Source: Pholis gunnellus
Lineage: Eukaryota; Chordata; Actinopteri; Perciformes; Pholidae
Direction: 5' to 3'
DNA: 64,000 nt
Assembly (NCBI GenBank): GCA_910591455.2
Contig: OU342808.1
Coordinates: 17,439,121 to 17,503,120 of the forward strand
The translations under genes were made by a program, and so were the position numbers. This document shows positions 28,359 through 40,973 of the stretch, piece by piece. Under the pieces are notes generated by a model that saw only the letters and a program-made list of their open reading frames with translations, searched no databases and was not told the DNA's origin. Positions within the stretch are counted from its first letter, which is position 1. Every line of letters starts with the position of its first letter.

Positions 28359-31300
28359 AAGTATCTGGAATCAAGTCATTTTTCAAACTAACTGATATTA
28401 AAACGTCTCGTCCTGCCTCTCTGAAATGGTTGGCAGCTGCTCTCTGGGTATCTGGAATATTGGTTTCTCCCACTTTCTGTAATTAGCAATGATCAAGAGG
28501 GATTATAAGCGGCGGTTAACAACATTGGACTCCTCAATGACCCTGATAGATGGTCAATTATAGTGATCAGGTCGTGGCGTTTATTGGATTTAAAGTGGCA
28601 GTGATGGCCCCTTTTGGCCTAGTGTGGGTAATTATCACATTTATGCATGATTTAAGGAGACAGTGTAGAACGAGAAAGACTTGACTTAAATTTAATCATT
28701 TTCTTATCTATGTATTTATGCAAGAGTCACCAATGGACGGCCATGAGTGGAATAATGCGATGAGCCTTGGGATCAGTGTGATATCCACGTACTGTACAGC
28801 CGGACACGTCATTCCTGAGGCTGGAGCAAAATGTACTGTTTCAGACAACTTGTGCCAGAACTCAGCTCTTTGTTCATTTCATGGACTTGACCACGTGTGT
28901 GTTTGTAATTCACACCAGTGTATCAAAGACTTGTTTTTAAAATACACTTCAACTTGTCTTCAATTCTTTTTTTTAATCTTTCTTTTTATTGTGACCTCTA
29001 CGAGGAGCTGCATTTTTAAAGAATGCTGAGACTAAAACATCTCATGGTCAACAGCCTCTAGTTTTGCAAGCAGGGGGATTATGCCGATAGAGAGCAAATG
29101 CTATACACCAATCACAGTTGTCAATATATCCTTCTCTTCCTCCCCATCATCCATTATTCTCTTCCTGTTCCACAGAAACAGGCATCTCGCCACTCTTGCT
29201 TAGGCAGCCACAGACAGCTTTCTGAATCCAGACACCTGAATATGATCAACTGAAAAGCTGCTGCTCAGCTCCTCTGGTAACCGAGGAAATACATCAGTGC
29301 CTTGTTTATTTACTTTTCCCACATGGCAGAAAAGGTCAGAGTCAGAGGATTATACTGCACGGACCAAATGGAACTCAATAAAAGCCCAGCAATGAAAACA
29401 ATATCATCCATATTTTAAACAGCTGGCACCAAACAGAGGGAGCCCTACACTAGGGTGCCAATTATTCTACTTCTCAGGGTTTCTACAGCAAACCACAGCA
29501 GCTCAGGTGTGCTTCGCAAATAAAACCATTATTTCATAAAGTTTTTGAAAGATCTATGATGTATGTTTCCTGTCATTTACAGTACATTGAGGCATATTTC
29601 GATCATGAGCCACTAATCGTTAACGCTGAGGGGGGGGGGGGGGGGGGGGGAATGCAGATTCATTGGTGTTTAAATGCAGATGATTTTCAGCAAGTGTGGT
29701 TGTTTTCAGAGTCTGGGTTTGTTTTCCCTCCATGGACTTATTAAAGTCAGCGCAGCACAGTCTGTGCTCTATAATCCTGATGTATTATTAATCATGTCTT
29801 CCTGTGAAACTCAAAAAAACTTCCCCTTTTGATTTTTTTTCTTTCTTTTTTTGAAATGCAAAAGTGCAGCGAATTTGAAACGGAGCCAGGTCCAAGGTGA
29901 CAGGATGCTTTATTTTCTTCCTGTTGCAGAATCCAAAAGAAAAGTAAATACAATGGCGGCATTGTTTTGCTGTTGGAAATGTTTTCTGGCAGAGTGTATG
30001 CCTTGTCCATGTAACATGTGCACGGAGCATGGTGTTCTAGCATAGACTATTGTAAGTGCACAAGCGCTGTCATGCTATAGAGATAGCTGTTGACAGCTGG
30101 AAAATATGGTGCAGAAACAAGAGATTTCATAGCCGATCCCCTCTGTTTCTGTCAAGACTTTCTAGTATTGTATTAAATTGTCATGTAAACAAAAGTTTGC
30201 TTCTAATAAGGCTTTTACCCCTCATCGATTCAGAGGACTAATGACTTGTTTCGTTCATATCTTGTCACACTCTTCTCAGGAATTTTTCTAAATGCCAACT
30301 GTTAAAAGCTCTAAAGCAATTGTATTTAATTTAAACACTCAAATAGATTTTTTTTTAAAGACAGTCTGACATTTGAGAAGGGAAAATGTGCTTTCAATAC
30401 TACTTCACACATAGACGTCAAATACGCAGAATATCTTTCTTCTATCTGTGTCATAACTAGTCTTCCTTTGTCATCGTTTGGTTAACATTTCAAGAGAAAG
30501 TGTTAATGTTCCTCCATGTTTGAGCTTAACTTTGTGATTTCGAATGTACAGGAGATACAACAGCATGCAAAATGTCCCAGTATACAACTCTGCAACAATG
30601 CAGGAGTCATGCTCAAATATACCACCCTGTCATCATGGCAGGTGCTCGTGGCATTTTTTCTCCCTTTTTTTTTTTTTTCGCCTCGCTTGGGTAAAATGAT
30701 AATCCAGGCCTAGTCCACTGACAGACTGCAACATGATTCACTTGGACAGTGACTGACTGCACATCCAATTTGTTTCAACTCCAGAGCAGCAGCTTATTAT
30801 CTGAAATGCATGAGATGTCTGTGCATGAGAGGCGTGATCAGCTGGGGCATGCGCCGGGGCTGCTGGGAAAGTAATCAATAAGGGATTGTCTCTTGTAGTT
30901 TAGGCCGACACATTATGACTGAGCTGAAAATTAAACAGGCAGATATTAATAATAATGGAAATCAGAGGCTCATGGGTGAGATCGGGGGGGGAGGGATGGA
31001 ACTCAAAATATGTATCACGATCGGGAGTGGGTGTATGCGTGCGTGATGGGGGGGAGGAGTTTACTTGGTATTTTTAGTTGTTGTTTTTTCTTCTCTGGAA
31101 ATGTGAAATATGAGACATGGGTGTAACAGTGATGACAAAGTGTGCATGTCTTTGAATACCAGCAATGGCACATATTACAGTTCTCCTCTTCGTCTTATTA
31201 GAAACATTCACTGAACGCAATCATCACAGGAGGTTTGCATATGCACTAGTTTTATGGCATTTCAGGTCACAACATTAAACTTTTTGGCAGATGTTTTTAA

Positions 31301-33894
31301 GCCCCTTGTGGGTTTGGTGTATATAATTGATCAATAAAAGGGAATCTAAGATGAATGCTCATAATAAGCAACAGCTGAAATCACACAATGGAAATCAGAT
31401 GAACTCAGTCTGACTGTAGTGGATGCATAAGTTATTATTTAATATGGACTAAATTCCAACCGTCCGCTCCGTGTGCACATGTATATGCACATAGGGCTTT
31501 CATTTTTAACAAAACAAGAAGGCATCTTTCTTCATGACATAAGAGGAGTCACGGGCAGCAAGACTAACGCGGAGAGACAGACAGACGGCTAAAGAGAGAT
31601 TCCCCTGCCTTGTCAATTAGCAGTGGCAATCCGTTCCTATTGTTTGAGCAACAAACGCGCCTCTCCGGGTGTGGGGGGGGGGGGGGTTGAAGTGGGGGGG
31701 GGTTAACAAACTGCATTACAGGCCATTACGGATGCAGTGTCATTGATTATTTATACCCTTATAAAATGCCTGGCTCCCTGGTGGACCGGGCTTGCTTGGC
31801 TTGCTCTGATAAAATGTTCCCTCTAAATCACCACACCGGGGCAAACAACACATTCAAATACATAAGAGATTTGAGTGACAAAGTCCTGCGTGTATAATAG
31901 ATGTGAAAATCGCTGTATCAAGAACAAGAAATAAACTTTGGTGATAGCTAAAGCCTATCACAACATCTTATTAAACGAATAACTCTCTGCCTTCCCCTGC
32001 TTTCTTTGACGTCTGATACTGTATGTGTGATATGATTCATTCTGGATGGAGGAGGCTCCTTCTTGGAAGAAAAATTGTACGGTAGATCACATCCCTCCAT
32101 TTGTTCCACGGTGGATATTTTGCATTAGTTAGCAGGGGAGCAGATGGCGGCTACTAGTCGAGCTCACCGCTCAGCACTTTTTTTTAAAACTTTGGTGTTG
32201 TAGGTGTCTGCTCTGGAGCAGGACCTTCTCCAACCAGTCACCTCGCCATGGGAATACTCCCTCTAAGATATTAATGGTCGCCCTTGCCGAGTCCACCACC
32301 TCAGCATAAAGCCCACCGGGACGAAGAATAGCAAATGCCACACCTTGCTCCTTAATGACACTCCACTGACATTGTTCAAAACTCCTTGAATAACATATAT
32401 CAACCGCTTAGTCAACTAAAATGCCTGTGTAGTAATTTGACACGCTGCCCTCTAAGTATTTGTTATTAGTAAGATCTATTGCTGCTGGGGAAATGCATCC
32501 TTTATCATATAGGTTAAAGGTCCAAATGCCAGATGTCCCACAACACAGCAAGTAGAAAAACATGCAGGAAATACACGGTGTGTTGAGATAGTGACAAACG
32601 CATGCCAACTGAATTGCAAAGAGGTAAAGTAAGTCCATATTGGACACACTTCCCAGAGCACGGAAAGTATGAAAGAGAGGACAACATCTTGTATCATCTA
32701 TCTTCCTTAAATGCTGAAGCCGTGACAAAGTGGATGGAGAAATTATGATAAATGATAAGACGTATTTAGTCAATATCTGTAATTCTCTTTCTTCACTGTG
32801 CTGTGTTCCCCCCCCCCTCACATTGTTTAGTTGAAAAGACACCCGTTCATTTAAATAACACTTTGAAGGCCAGATTGTGATCAAATTGAAATGGGCATTG
32901 TACATGTTTATATCAATATCTCCACCCAGGAGATAGATTGTCAAGGTGGCTTTTTCTGAATGTATATCTTATTTACACGGGGAGAGAAGTGTACCCTGGT
33001 GCAGCATACTGTAGGTGTTGTTTTAACCCGGCTTTCCAGAAAACAGACACTTTTTAGATTAAAGGCTTTATGTTGTAAATATTGAACCACATCGTGACCA
33101 CACAGTTTGAGAATGAGAAAATCTCCTAATTTACTTAAATTAGAAGAAAAACCGCATTGCACACATTGGCCAATTGAACACAGGAAAAGAAATATCAGCA
33201 TACTGATAAAAACATAGGATACATTTCAGTATTGATTTTGGATTAAAGTCATTATATAATGGATTATGAGAAGAGGGTCATGGATCAGATTCTACATCTG
33301 CCTCTGTGTCTGTGATGTGTAACTCATGACGATGTTAGAAACATTTTAAAGAAACGTAAAGACGTTGTTTTTACTGCATTTTCCCAACTGAATGTTGTGA
33401 TTTGTTATTTCTGGCAACAAGGGCTCCAAACGGCACATTTGTATTCTGTGGAGCACTTCCCAAAACTTGGAAGAGAATACAACTTTCTGAGTTAAATCAT
33501 GTAAGCAAATGCTGAGAAATACATTGTGTTCTTTGAAAATAAGACAAAGGGAGAAGCAAACAATTAACCACATCTATACGCGACATCTCCCAGGGATCAT
33601 TGCAGTGGGAAGAATCCCATTATCAAAGTTAAAATACTCCACTGATAGCAGCCTGAAGATAAAGATTATGCTTTTTCACAAGTCTGTTAATTCACTCATA
33701 AGATTAAATCTATTCATTTTAACATTCTAGGTCAGTTTTTCAACCTTTATTATCAGAATAATTTATTTGAGAGCAAACAACTGCTTTTCATGAGCACCTT
33801 CACGACAATTATGAAACACTAAAAAACACTAAAATGCAAGTTAAACCCTCTTGTTCACAGATATATCAATGGGAATAATGTTAAACTGTATCGT
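28359..33894. other. non-coding intergenic stretch
   Basis: There is no gene. It contains a 21-base G run (29630-29650), a G run near 31672-31686, T and A runs, and enhancer-like blocks near 28400-28690 and 30770-31000. The largest minus-strand frame (32944-32408, 178 codons) is hydrophobic, has no domain and spans a C run, so I treat it as chance. Confidence 0.5.
28400..28690. promoter_or_regulatory. candidate conserved non-coding element
   Basis: This stretch has TAATTA at 28480-28485, TAATTAT at about 28629, and TGATCA-like and GATTATAAG motifs. It has little simple repeat and follows directly after the MITE-like element. The call rests on composition and motif density only. Confidence 0.25.
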
Positions 33895-34055
33895 GAAGGT
33901 GAGCCGTAGCCAGTGAAGGTAGTAAAGGACAGGGTTAATAAGGTGATGTTTCCATACGCTCAGGAGGATCCGAGCAGCACCGTTCTCAGCAGAGTGAAGT
34001 TGCTGAGGGCTCTTTGCAGGGATCTCAAAAATGAGTGCATTGCAGTAGCAAATTA
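33895..34055. repeat. interspersed-repeat-like fragment
   Basis: The order of GCCAGTGAAGG, AGGACAGGGTTAATAAGGTG, GCAGCACCGTTCTCAGCAGA and GTGCATTGCAGTAGCA resembles the 3' portion of a high-copy teleost repeat. It is too decayed to assign a family. No open frame. Confidence 0.35.
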
Positions 34056-37000
34056 GTTGTTTTTTTCTTCCTCATAATTCTGCAGTGTAAACAACAATAG
34101 ACTTTCTCACCGCACATATTTTGACATGTCATAACAGGAATAGCACAGGTGTATTTATTAACACATACAATGGCTCCATACAATTTAGTTATGCCAGTTC
34201 CAGTACTGTGCTATTGTGCATGCCGGCCCACTCATTAGTGTCATTAGTTGCACCTGCGCTTCTCCTGCTTTAACGAGTCAAGATGTTTTACATGGAAAAT
34301 GTCTATTAGTGCCTCCAACTTGAATTTGAATTGGAGTTACTGTTTAGATCGTAGGTGACCACTGGTGTTTTGACACAGGATAGTGGCCCCATCTAGCCAG
34401 TGGGTCAGAGGAAGCGCTCTAAGCTGAGTGAGATGTGTGTCGGCGTGAGCCGCCGTGGGAAGCGGGAACATGACAGGAAGATGAGTGAAAAGTACCATGC
34501 AACACAACGCAACATCCCCTCCGAGGAGAAAGACATGATGGTGGCTCATCAGGTGTAATGTCTTTTTTACCCATGCACTCACACACCCAACCCAACTATT
34601 CAGAATCCATAAAGAATTTCAATTTCCAGCACAAGATACCTGAGAAGAAACATCTAATTACACGACTGAGCGATGATTGAAGGGTGCAGTAATGGAGTGA
34701 ATGGTGACGCTGTGAAACACCTCGTTACAAACTGTTTCCTGGATGCCATCAGTCACACTGCGCCGGGGAAACCGTACAGCAACAGGTAGTTGACGGTGCA
34801 GTCAATGGACTCCGACCTCTCTGTGTGCGCTAACCCACAAAGTCAGAGTGTCCAAAGGGAAAAGGACGAGGACGGGTACGGGAGCAAAAAGACAAGGGGA
34901 TCATACCGCCCAAAAAATGTTTGCAGAGTCGATATTGAACACCGTAGTTGAGGTTACTATTTATCTCATGCCGGCCAAGTTGGCACGCACATCTGGCGCT
35001 GGGTACTTAGTGCAATTATTTATGATTTCCTCCAAGATTTAAAAGCTCTTCGCCCGGCCTTGTAATGCAGTAACTGATTGCACTGCTAATGTAATTAAGG
35101 GGAGATTATGATGTCCACGTGGCACACCAGATGGTGGCATTCACAGCGATGGGGGAAGGCACAACTGGCACACCACTGCACAAGGGCAGTGAGGCGCAGT
35201 CAGTCGGAGCAGTCCAGACTCCCCACCAGACGGAGGAAAGTATATGTGTGTATGCATGCGTATGTGTGTGGTGTGCATGCGCAGATGCATGTGAGTGTAA
35301 GGGTGTGTGTGTGTGTATGATGATAAGTTGAGTAATAAAGTGTAAGCTGGTAAAGGATGAGTGTATGTAAAACACTACCAAAGGAATTACTTCCGCTAGA
35401 CTGACCGTCTCTAGGTGAACAATATTGGCTTACGCTCTCAAAAATCCACCATAGAGGTCAGATAAAGGCAGTTTTATACTACCTATATAATCTATGTTTT
35501 CTATACAAATGTCAAGGATTACAAACTGAATCTGACAGTTCCTATATTTCCAATGTGTGCAATTCGGTGCTTAAGCCAAGAAAACAGATGGCATAAATGG
35601 AAAATTAAATCTAATTTGGCAAAGCCATCATGTTTCAGGAGATTTTTTTTTCAGCCAAGGCAACAATGAGAATGGACCAAACTGACCTTTAATTAGAAAA
35701 AAAAAAGCATGCTATCATAGAGCCTTGCAGGGCCATATCCTATGGGGGCACTAAGGGAAGGCTTCTTAAAGCTCGTTATTATAAGCTATTCAGGAGACAC
35801 AGGGATTTTCTTTTTTTTTTATGTGTCGACAGAAAGGGAAGGAGGAGGAGGGTGAGGGTCATATATGAAATGAGACCTGCAGATTTCTACACAGCCCATA
35901 ATGGGTTCGTACGGGTGACGGGGACGTTGGGGCGAGGTAGATTTCCCAAGTTGAGATAGGGATATTATTACTCTCGGGGTGGCAACACAGAAATCTCCAT
36001 CTTCAGTCCCCAGACTAGTGTCAGCAAATTACAAAACACAGTGAATGACCTTTACACACACAAAGAAAGCCTTTGCTGTTTTTTTTTTTTTCTTTCATCA
36101 TTTGGGTGCAAAGTTGTTCACTAGAGGTATAATTTCGGTCCAGGGGCTCTTCTGTCATCCACTGATTACCGCTCGCAACTTCAACATTGTTAGGACCCAC
36201 CAAAATATGTGAATGATATTTTGTACATGATAGGATGATCCAGTGTTTATGGGGTCGACTTTAACCGAGATGGGCCATAAAGCATGTTTGAAACAAAGCG
36301 TGAACAAAGAAATCACAGTTTTAATGAACCTTTTCAAAATGCCAGCTGTAATGCCATGCATCCTACACTGGCTGCTCCCCCACAGAAATCTGCCACAGCC
36401 ATCATTCATCTTACCCCACAATCCTCAGCATGCGATGTGCCGCACATTAAAACACTGTAATAGCTGATGGCTTTCACAGTTAGCATGTGTTGCTGATATC
36501 TCCAGACTCTCGTCAAGTGTTTCATCACCTCTTCCATAATTAGACCATTACTTTAGCAGGTGTACCTCTTCTCAGCCGGAGCATGTGTTGGTTTTTTTTC
36601 CCCTTCTTTTCTCACTGACACCTGAAATGTTATCTTATCAACTTCAGCACTGCCTCAATTTCTACATAAAACGAGCATTCCTGTTTCAGTAGGTTGTCAA
36701 CACCTTGATCTGGAAGCATGTGTTTGTGGGATTGTGTGTGTGTGTGTGTGAGGTGGGTGGTTGTGATCATGGGGGGGTGTTACATCTCACAAATGAAGTC
36801 TATTGTAGAAAGAAATTCTCTTCCACCATGTAAATGTCTCTGCTATAATAATAATTATATATAGCCTAACAATTCTCATCTCTCATCTGTCGATGACCAT
36901 CTCCATTACTTTCTTGTTGGCATACAGGAGCATACATGGTAGTATCAATACATGTCGTGCATATAGTATCATTATATATTATAGCCGCATGTCTCATTCA

Positions 37001-37490
37001 CACTTACAAAAAACACACATCTCTCGGGATCTCAAGGCTCCACCGTCATGTTAGATAACATTTAGTTGAGCCAATATCTTACCATATTAGGTCATATTTA
37101 GTTGAGCCAAAAGGCGCATGCTTACATGCACACACGTGCACACACACACACACACACACTCACCAGGATGGTATAGTATCGATGGGCAACATAGCAGGCT
37201 AAATAAACTCTTAGCCCCAATGGGCTACCACTTATTGCAGAAATAAGAGAGCCCTGTGTTCCAAACATATTCTCACTTAGCTTTATTAACTAAAATACTG
37301 AAAGGTTTAATGGGTACACTATGAGATACACTTTTACAATGACGATTACAACACTATGCTCTTTTAAGGCATCATGGGATTATTCACTGTCTTGCTGAGA
37401 ATTAGATGAGAGGAATCTTTCCTTTAGAGGAGAGGACTGATACCACTCTCATGTCTGTACAGTAAACGTGAAGCTGCCGCCAGTAGGCGG
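34056..37490. other. non-coding intergenic stretch
   Basis: There is no gene. It contains (TG)n-type tracts near 35303-35318 and 36734-36750, a (CA)n tract near 37138-37159, T runs, and a 15-base duplication ATTTAGTTGAGCCAA near 37061 and 37088. Confidence 0.55.
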
Positions 37491-37663
37491 TTAGCTTAGC
37501 TTAGCATAAAGACTGTAAGCAGAGGGAAACCGCTAGCCTGGCTCTGTCCAGGATAACAAAATTCATCTACAAGCAGGCTGGTAGAATGGTTTTGTTGTAT
37601 TTGGACAGAGCCAGGCTAGCTGTTGCCCCCTGTTCCCTGTGTTTGTGCTAAGCTAAGCTAAGC
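37491..37663. mobile_element. palindromic (foldback) fish MITE
   Basis: The left arm holds TTAGCTTAGCTTAGCATAAA (37491-37510) and CGCTAGCCTGGCTCTGTCCA (37531-37550). The right arm holds TTGGACAGAGCCAGGCTAGC (37601-37620) and GTGCTAAGCTAAGCTAAGC (about 37645-37663). The arms are near-perfect inverted repeats around a core of about 50 bases. This is a short member of a very common teleost foldback repeat. No coding capacity. Confidence 0.75.
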
Positions 37664-39004
37664 GACGATAGCTTTTAGTGGTGTTGATCTTTTCTTATCA
37701 AGAAAGTATTTGCTAATATGTCTATTCAATTAAACTTACTAAGGAATGGAAGAAAGTGCAGGAAGGTTTTACAAAAAAAAAAATCATAATAATGTTTATG
37801 AATTGCATCTAGTGAACCGTATTGGTGAGGGATCTATAAGCAGAATATAAAATATAAATGATAAAAAGGTTGTAAAAGAAGGCTGTGACATGTTTGCCTG
37901 TTGAGAATTCCGAATTAGATCGAATTGCCTCTTTAATTAACATTAGCAGTAAGTGGGGAGGTGGTGAAGGTTGCTGGTCATATGAGTTGGCAATTTCCCT
38001 CTGAACGTCTCCTCTGTAATTAATAGAAGCGTTAGAAAAATGCAAAAATGGAAAACTGATCACACCATGTGCAGCCATGTAAGCCCCTAAATACATTTCA
38101 CAGTGTGTGGCCCAAATGAAGACACCATACTGGCATATGGCACCATGTCACCAAACAGAGCAACAAGTCTTTGATTTGAATAAATTAGGATAATAGTTGC
38201 ACATTGAAATAATTTATTTGATTTGTATGATGGGGGTAGAAATAATAAACTTGGCGATGTGAACGCATCTGTCGCCCCTCGGTGTTTTGGACAGTCTACA
38301 AAGAGGCTTTCAAATGTTGTACTCTGGCAGATGTACATCCTAATGTTACAGCTAAGCTAATACATTGCTCTTTATCTTACTTTTATCGGATTACAGTAAT
38401 GACATGTGATGATTAGAGAGACAACCAACTATGCAGATACATCCACGTAATGATAGTCATTTAGTAAAGCACAACCTTAATTTAGTTACCAGAGGCAAAT
38501 TGGATCTCAAAAGTTATTGCAAAGAAATACAGCCACGAGTCAATGTGGCATTGTTGGCCCAGGTCTTTATTCTCTGTGTACAGACAATTCAGTCTTACAA
38601 TGTAAATTGGCACATTTATCATTCACATAGCTTTCTGATGGTGTTTTCATATGATGTTCTCTGTTGAGCTGAATATCAAGAATCCAGCTGCTTCTGTGCT
38701 GAGCAGTTTGTTGTCATTTTTAACAACAACTCATTTTGAGCTATAAGCATAAATAATAACTTCTTTTTTTTTTTTTAAAGCAACGACTTTGAGTAAGTTT
38801 CACTGCAGGCTGACCACTCAGTTAAAGATACATTAAAATGACTCTCCAAAACGTTTAACTAACATACAAAAAACTAGGGTGAAGTAAGATGTGCCCACTG
38901 AAATAAGTAAACAGAAGTAAAAATGGCTATGATTCTCTAAATGAGTTAAATCACAGAAAGAAAAGAGATTTGACCCAGCAACGGGTTTATGCTAATTATT
39001 TGTT
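37664..39004. other. non-coding stretch before the mvb12b promoter
   Basis: AT-rich sequence with an A run near 37771 and a T run near 38765. No gene, RNA or repeat family is recognised. Confidence 0.6.
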
Positions 39005-39045
39005 ATCAGTGGTATCCGGAAGTGGTTCGCGCCGCTTAAAGTCCG
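39005..39045 (+). promoter_or_regulatory. mvb12b: mvb12b core promoter, TATA-less with ETS site
   Basis: A consensus ETS-family site CCGGAAGTG lies at 39016-39024, followed by a CpG-rich stretch (TTCGCGCCGC, 39027-39036). There is no TATA box at a suitable distance. This is the typical architecture of a housekeeping vertebrate promoter, where ETS/GABP sites sit close to the start site. The region to about 39340 is richer in CpG than the surrounding desert. Placement rests on the plausible first exon directly downstream. The exact start site is not determined by sequence. Confidence 0.6.
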
Positions 39046-39100
39046 AAGTTGAAAAGGTGACAGCAGCAGTCAGGAAGAGACGGGCCAACGTTTCTACCAG
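39035..39100 (+). other. mvb12b: mvb12b exon 1, 5' untranslated (start approximate)
   Basis: A CpG-containing stretch ends at 39100 in a clean donor (CCAG|GTAAAC) and lies 1.8 kb upstream of the first coding exon. When spliced to 40869 it has no ATG, and it has an in-frame TGA at 39050-39052, so translation must begin in exon 2. The 3' end is supported by the donor. The 5' end is a guess from the ETS site and CpG cluster. Confidence 0.55.
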
Positions 39101-40868
39101 GTAAACAGAAACCGAACGACAAACTAGTTTGGATTTTAGTATCCTTCCCAAACGGCTCAGACACTTTCAGGTTGGCTTACAGCAGTTACTATTCATATAT
39201 GTGCTCAAACTGACGTTTTTGTAAAAGTAAAATACACGGGTTTAGCTGCCCGTTAGTCCTCACGTGGACCTCGGTGAAATGTAACGTTTTCCGAGTCATA
39301 CAAAATCCCGAGTAACGTTAGTTACAGCAACGAGTTAGGAACAAACGAGGAACTTACTCCGTATTAATGAATGACATTAGCTGAAGATAACTGTGACATT
39401 TTAACGTAATTCAACATCTGTATATCTGCATACAACAGTGATTTATGTTTAGCCATGAATCAGATTTTAAACAGCACATTATTAAATACATCTTCTTATC
39501 CGAGTAATAGCGACTGAGACGGCATCATTAATTAGTTCATGATTGACAAAATAAAAAAAAAAGAATTTAATTATAGTAATGACAGCAAACGTAGAATGTG
39601 ATTCATATCAATATGTGTATTAAATAGCCATAGTGAGTGCTAGCTACTTAGTAAACGTGTACATATTGTGAGAATGTGAAGATCAAATGCTGACAAGTTA
39701 ACTCCCACACGTTCACCAACTTATTCCATCTTTTCAACACGGTGGAGGCTACAACATTATGCAAAAATATTGTCATCTACATATTTTGCAATAGTTAATT
39801 AACTTTATAATTAGCGAGACTAAACAAACCTCACAGTTGCCATCAGAGCAAAGGCCAAACATTACATTATGTTCTCTATAGTCTGCGTTCATGCTTGTTT
39901 ACTATATTCATCACAGACCCACTGTTGAATACAGACACATGTAGGAACACACAGTTTTACAGGCAGGAAATAAGTTTGGATGGATTTGTTTGGCTTTAGA
40001 TGAGTCTCTAAGCGTTGATGTCGTGCTGCAAAACAAAGCTCATTTTTGAACAAATGAATGTTACAAAGACATCCTTCATTCTATTAGCTAATTTGCTATC
40101 CTGTTTCATTTGAATAAGTACGGCTATCCAACATTTGTTAAAGAGACAGCTGTTTTTTGGAGTAAATCCCCTAATTGGATCAGCTTAATTGCAATAGATT
40201 TCGTAAACATCAAGATTGAATGCAGCAACTTTGTCAGTTAGTACAAGAATGCTTTAAAGTTAATCTAATAAAATTGCGTAAGGGAACCATTGCAAAGCCA
40301 CTTACCCCGTAAAAAGGCTTGCATACCCATTAGGGGAAAATTCCCTTGGACAGGAATAGATAGCAATTGATTGGGACTTCCTTGAAAATATGTGATCACT
40401 CCCCCCTAATTTGTGATTTGGTGAAGTCATTGGGTGGTGTCCAAATGCTGTTTTTGTCGTTGGTCTCACTTGTCATTTGGTCCTGGATTAGAGAGGCACT
40501 TTTTCTTCTAGATCCTAATAAGCCTCATCAAGAAGTCAATAATGTGCTCATTTCAGCCAAGAAAAACCTTGTCCGTTCTCCATTTAATGACCCTGAAGGG
40601 TGAAGTCCTTATTTTGGTTTCACTAGCTGCATTTTGCATATTTATTCAAAGCTCTAACATTTAAATTGCTTCCTTTTTTTTTTTTTTTTTAACCCGGCAC
40701 CATCTGTGTCAAAGTACAGGTTTGTAACACAATTCTCTCAATATTTACATGCATTGATTTCCATGATGTATCTAAAGTTCTTTCTAGAGGAAAACAACGG
40801 TGTATCCTTGCCGTACGTTTTCTCTGGTGAAATGCCAAACGTGTGATGAGGCTCTTCTGTTTTTCTAG
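39101..40868 (+). other. mvb12b: mvb12b intron 1
   Basis: A 1.77 kb U2-type intron (GTAAAC...CTAG) in the 5' untranslated region. The first 250 bases are still CpG-containing and may be part of the promoter. The rest is AT-rich with a T run at about 40674-40690. I see no coding signal or recognisable repeat in it. Confidence 0.55.
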
Positions 40869-40973
40869 CGCAGCTCTGACATGTCTGAAGTGAGCAACCA
40901 GCTGCCAGCAGACCCCATCTCTGCAGTCGGAGTAATCGCCTCGCTCAGCAAGGCCCCTGATGGCTACTATGTT
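40869..40973 (+). CDS. mvb12b: mvb12b exon 2 (start codon exon)
   Basis: The acceptor is pyrimidine-rich (TTCTGTTTTTCTAG) and the donor is GTT|GTGAGT. Twelve untranslated bases precede ATG 40881-40883, then 31 codons follow and the exon ends in phase 0. The context before the ATG (TCTGACATGT) has A or G at no strong excess apart from G at -3. The encoded start corresponds to an internal methionine of the longer human isoform, so this copy lacks the proline-rich N-terminal extension, at least from this promoter. The residues DPISAVGV begin the MABP domain. Confidence 0.92.

Noticed and set aside
32408..32944. 178-codon minus-strand open frame, the longest in the window
   Set aside because: No domain, signal or splice context. 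Its composition fits translated AT-rich non-coding DNA and it crosses a C run.
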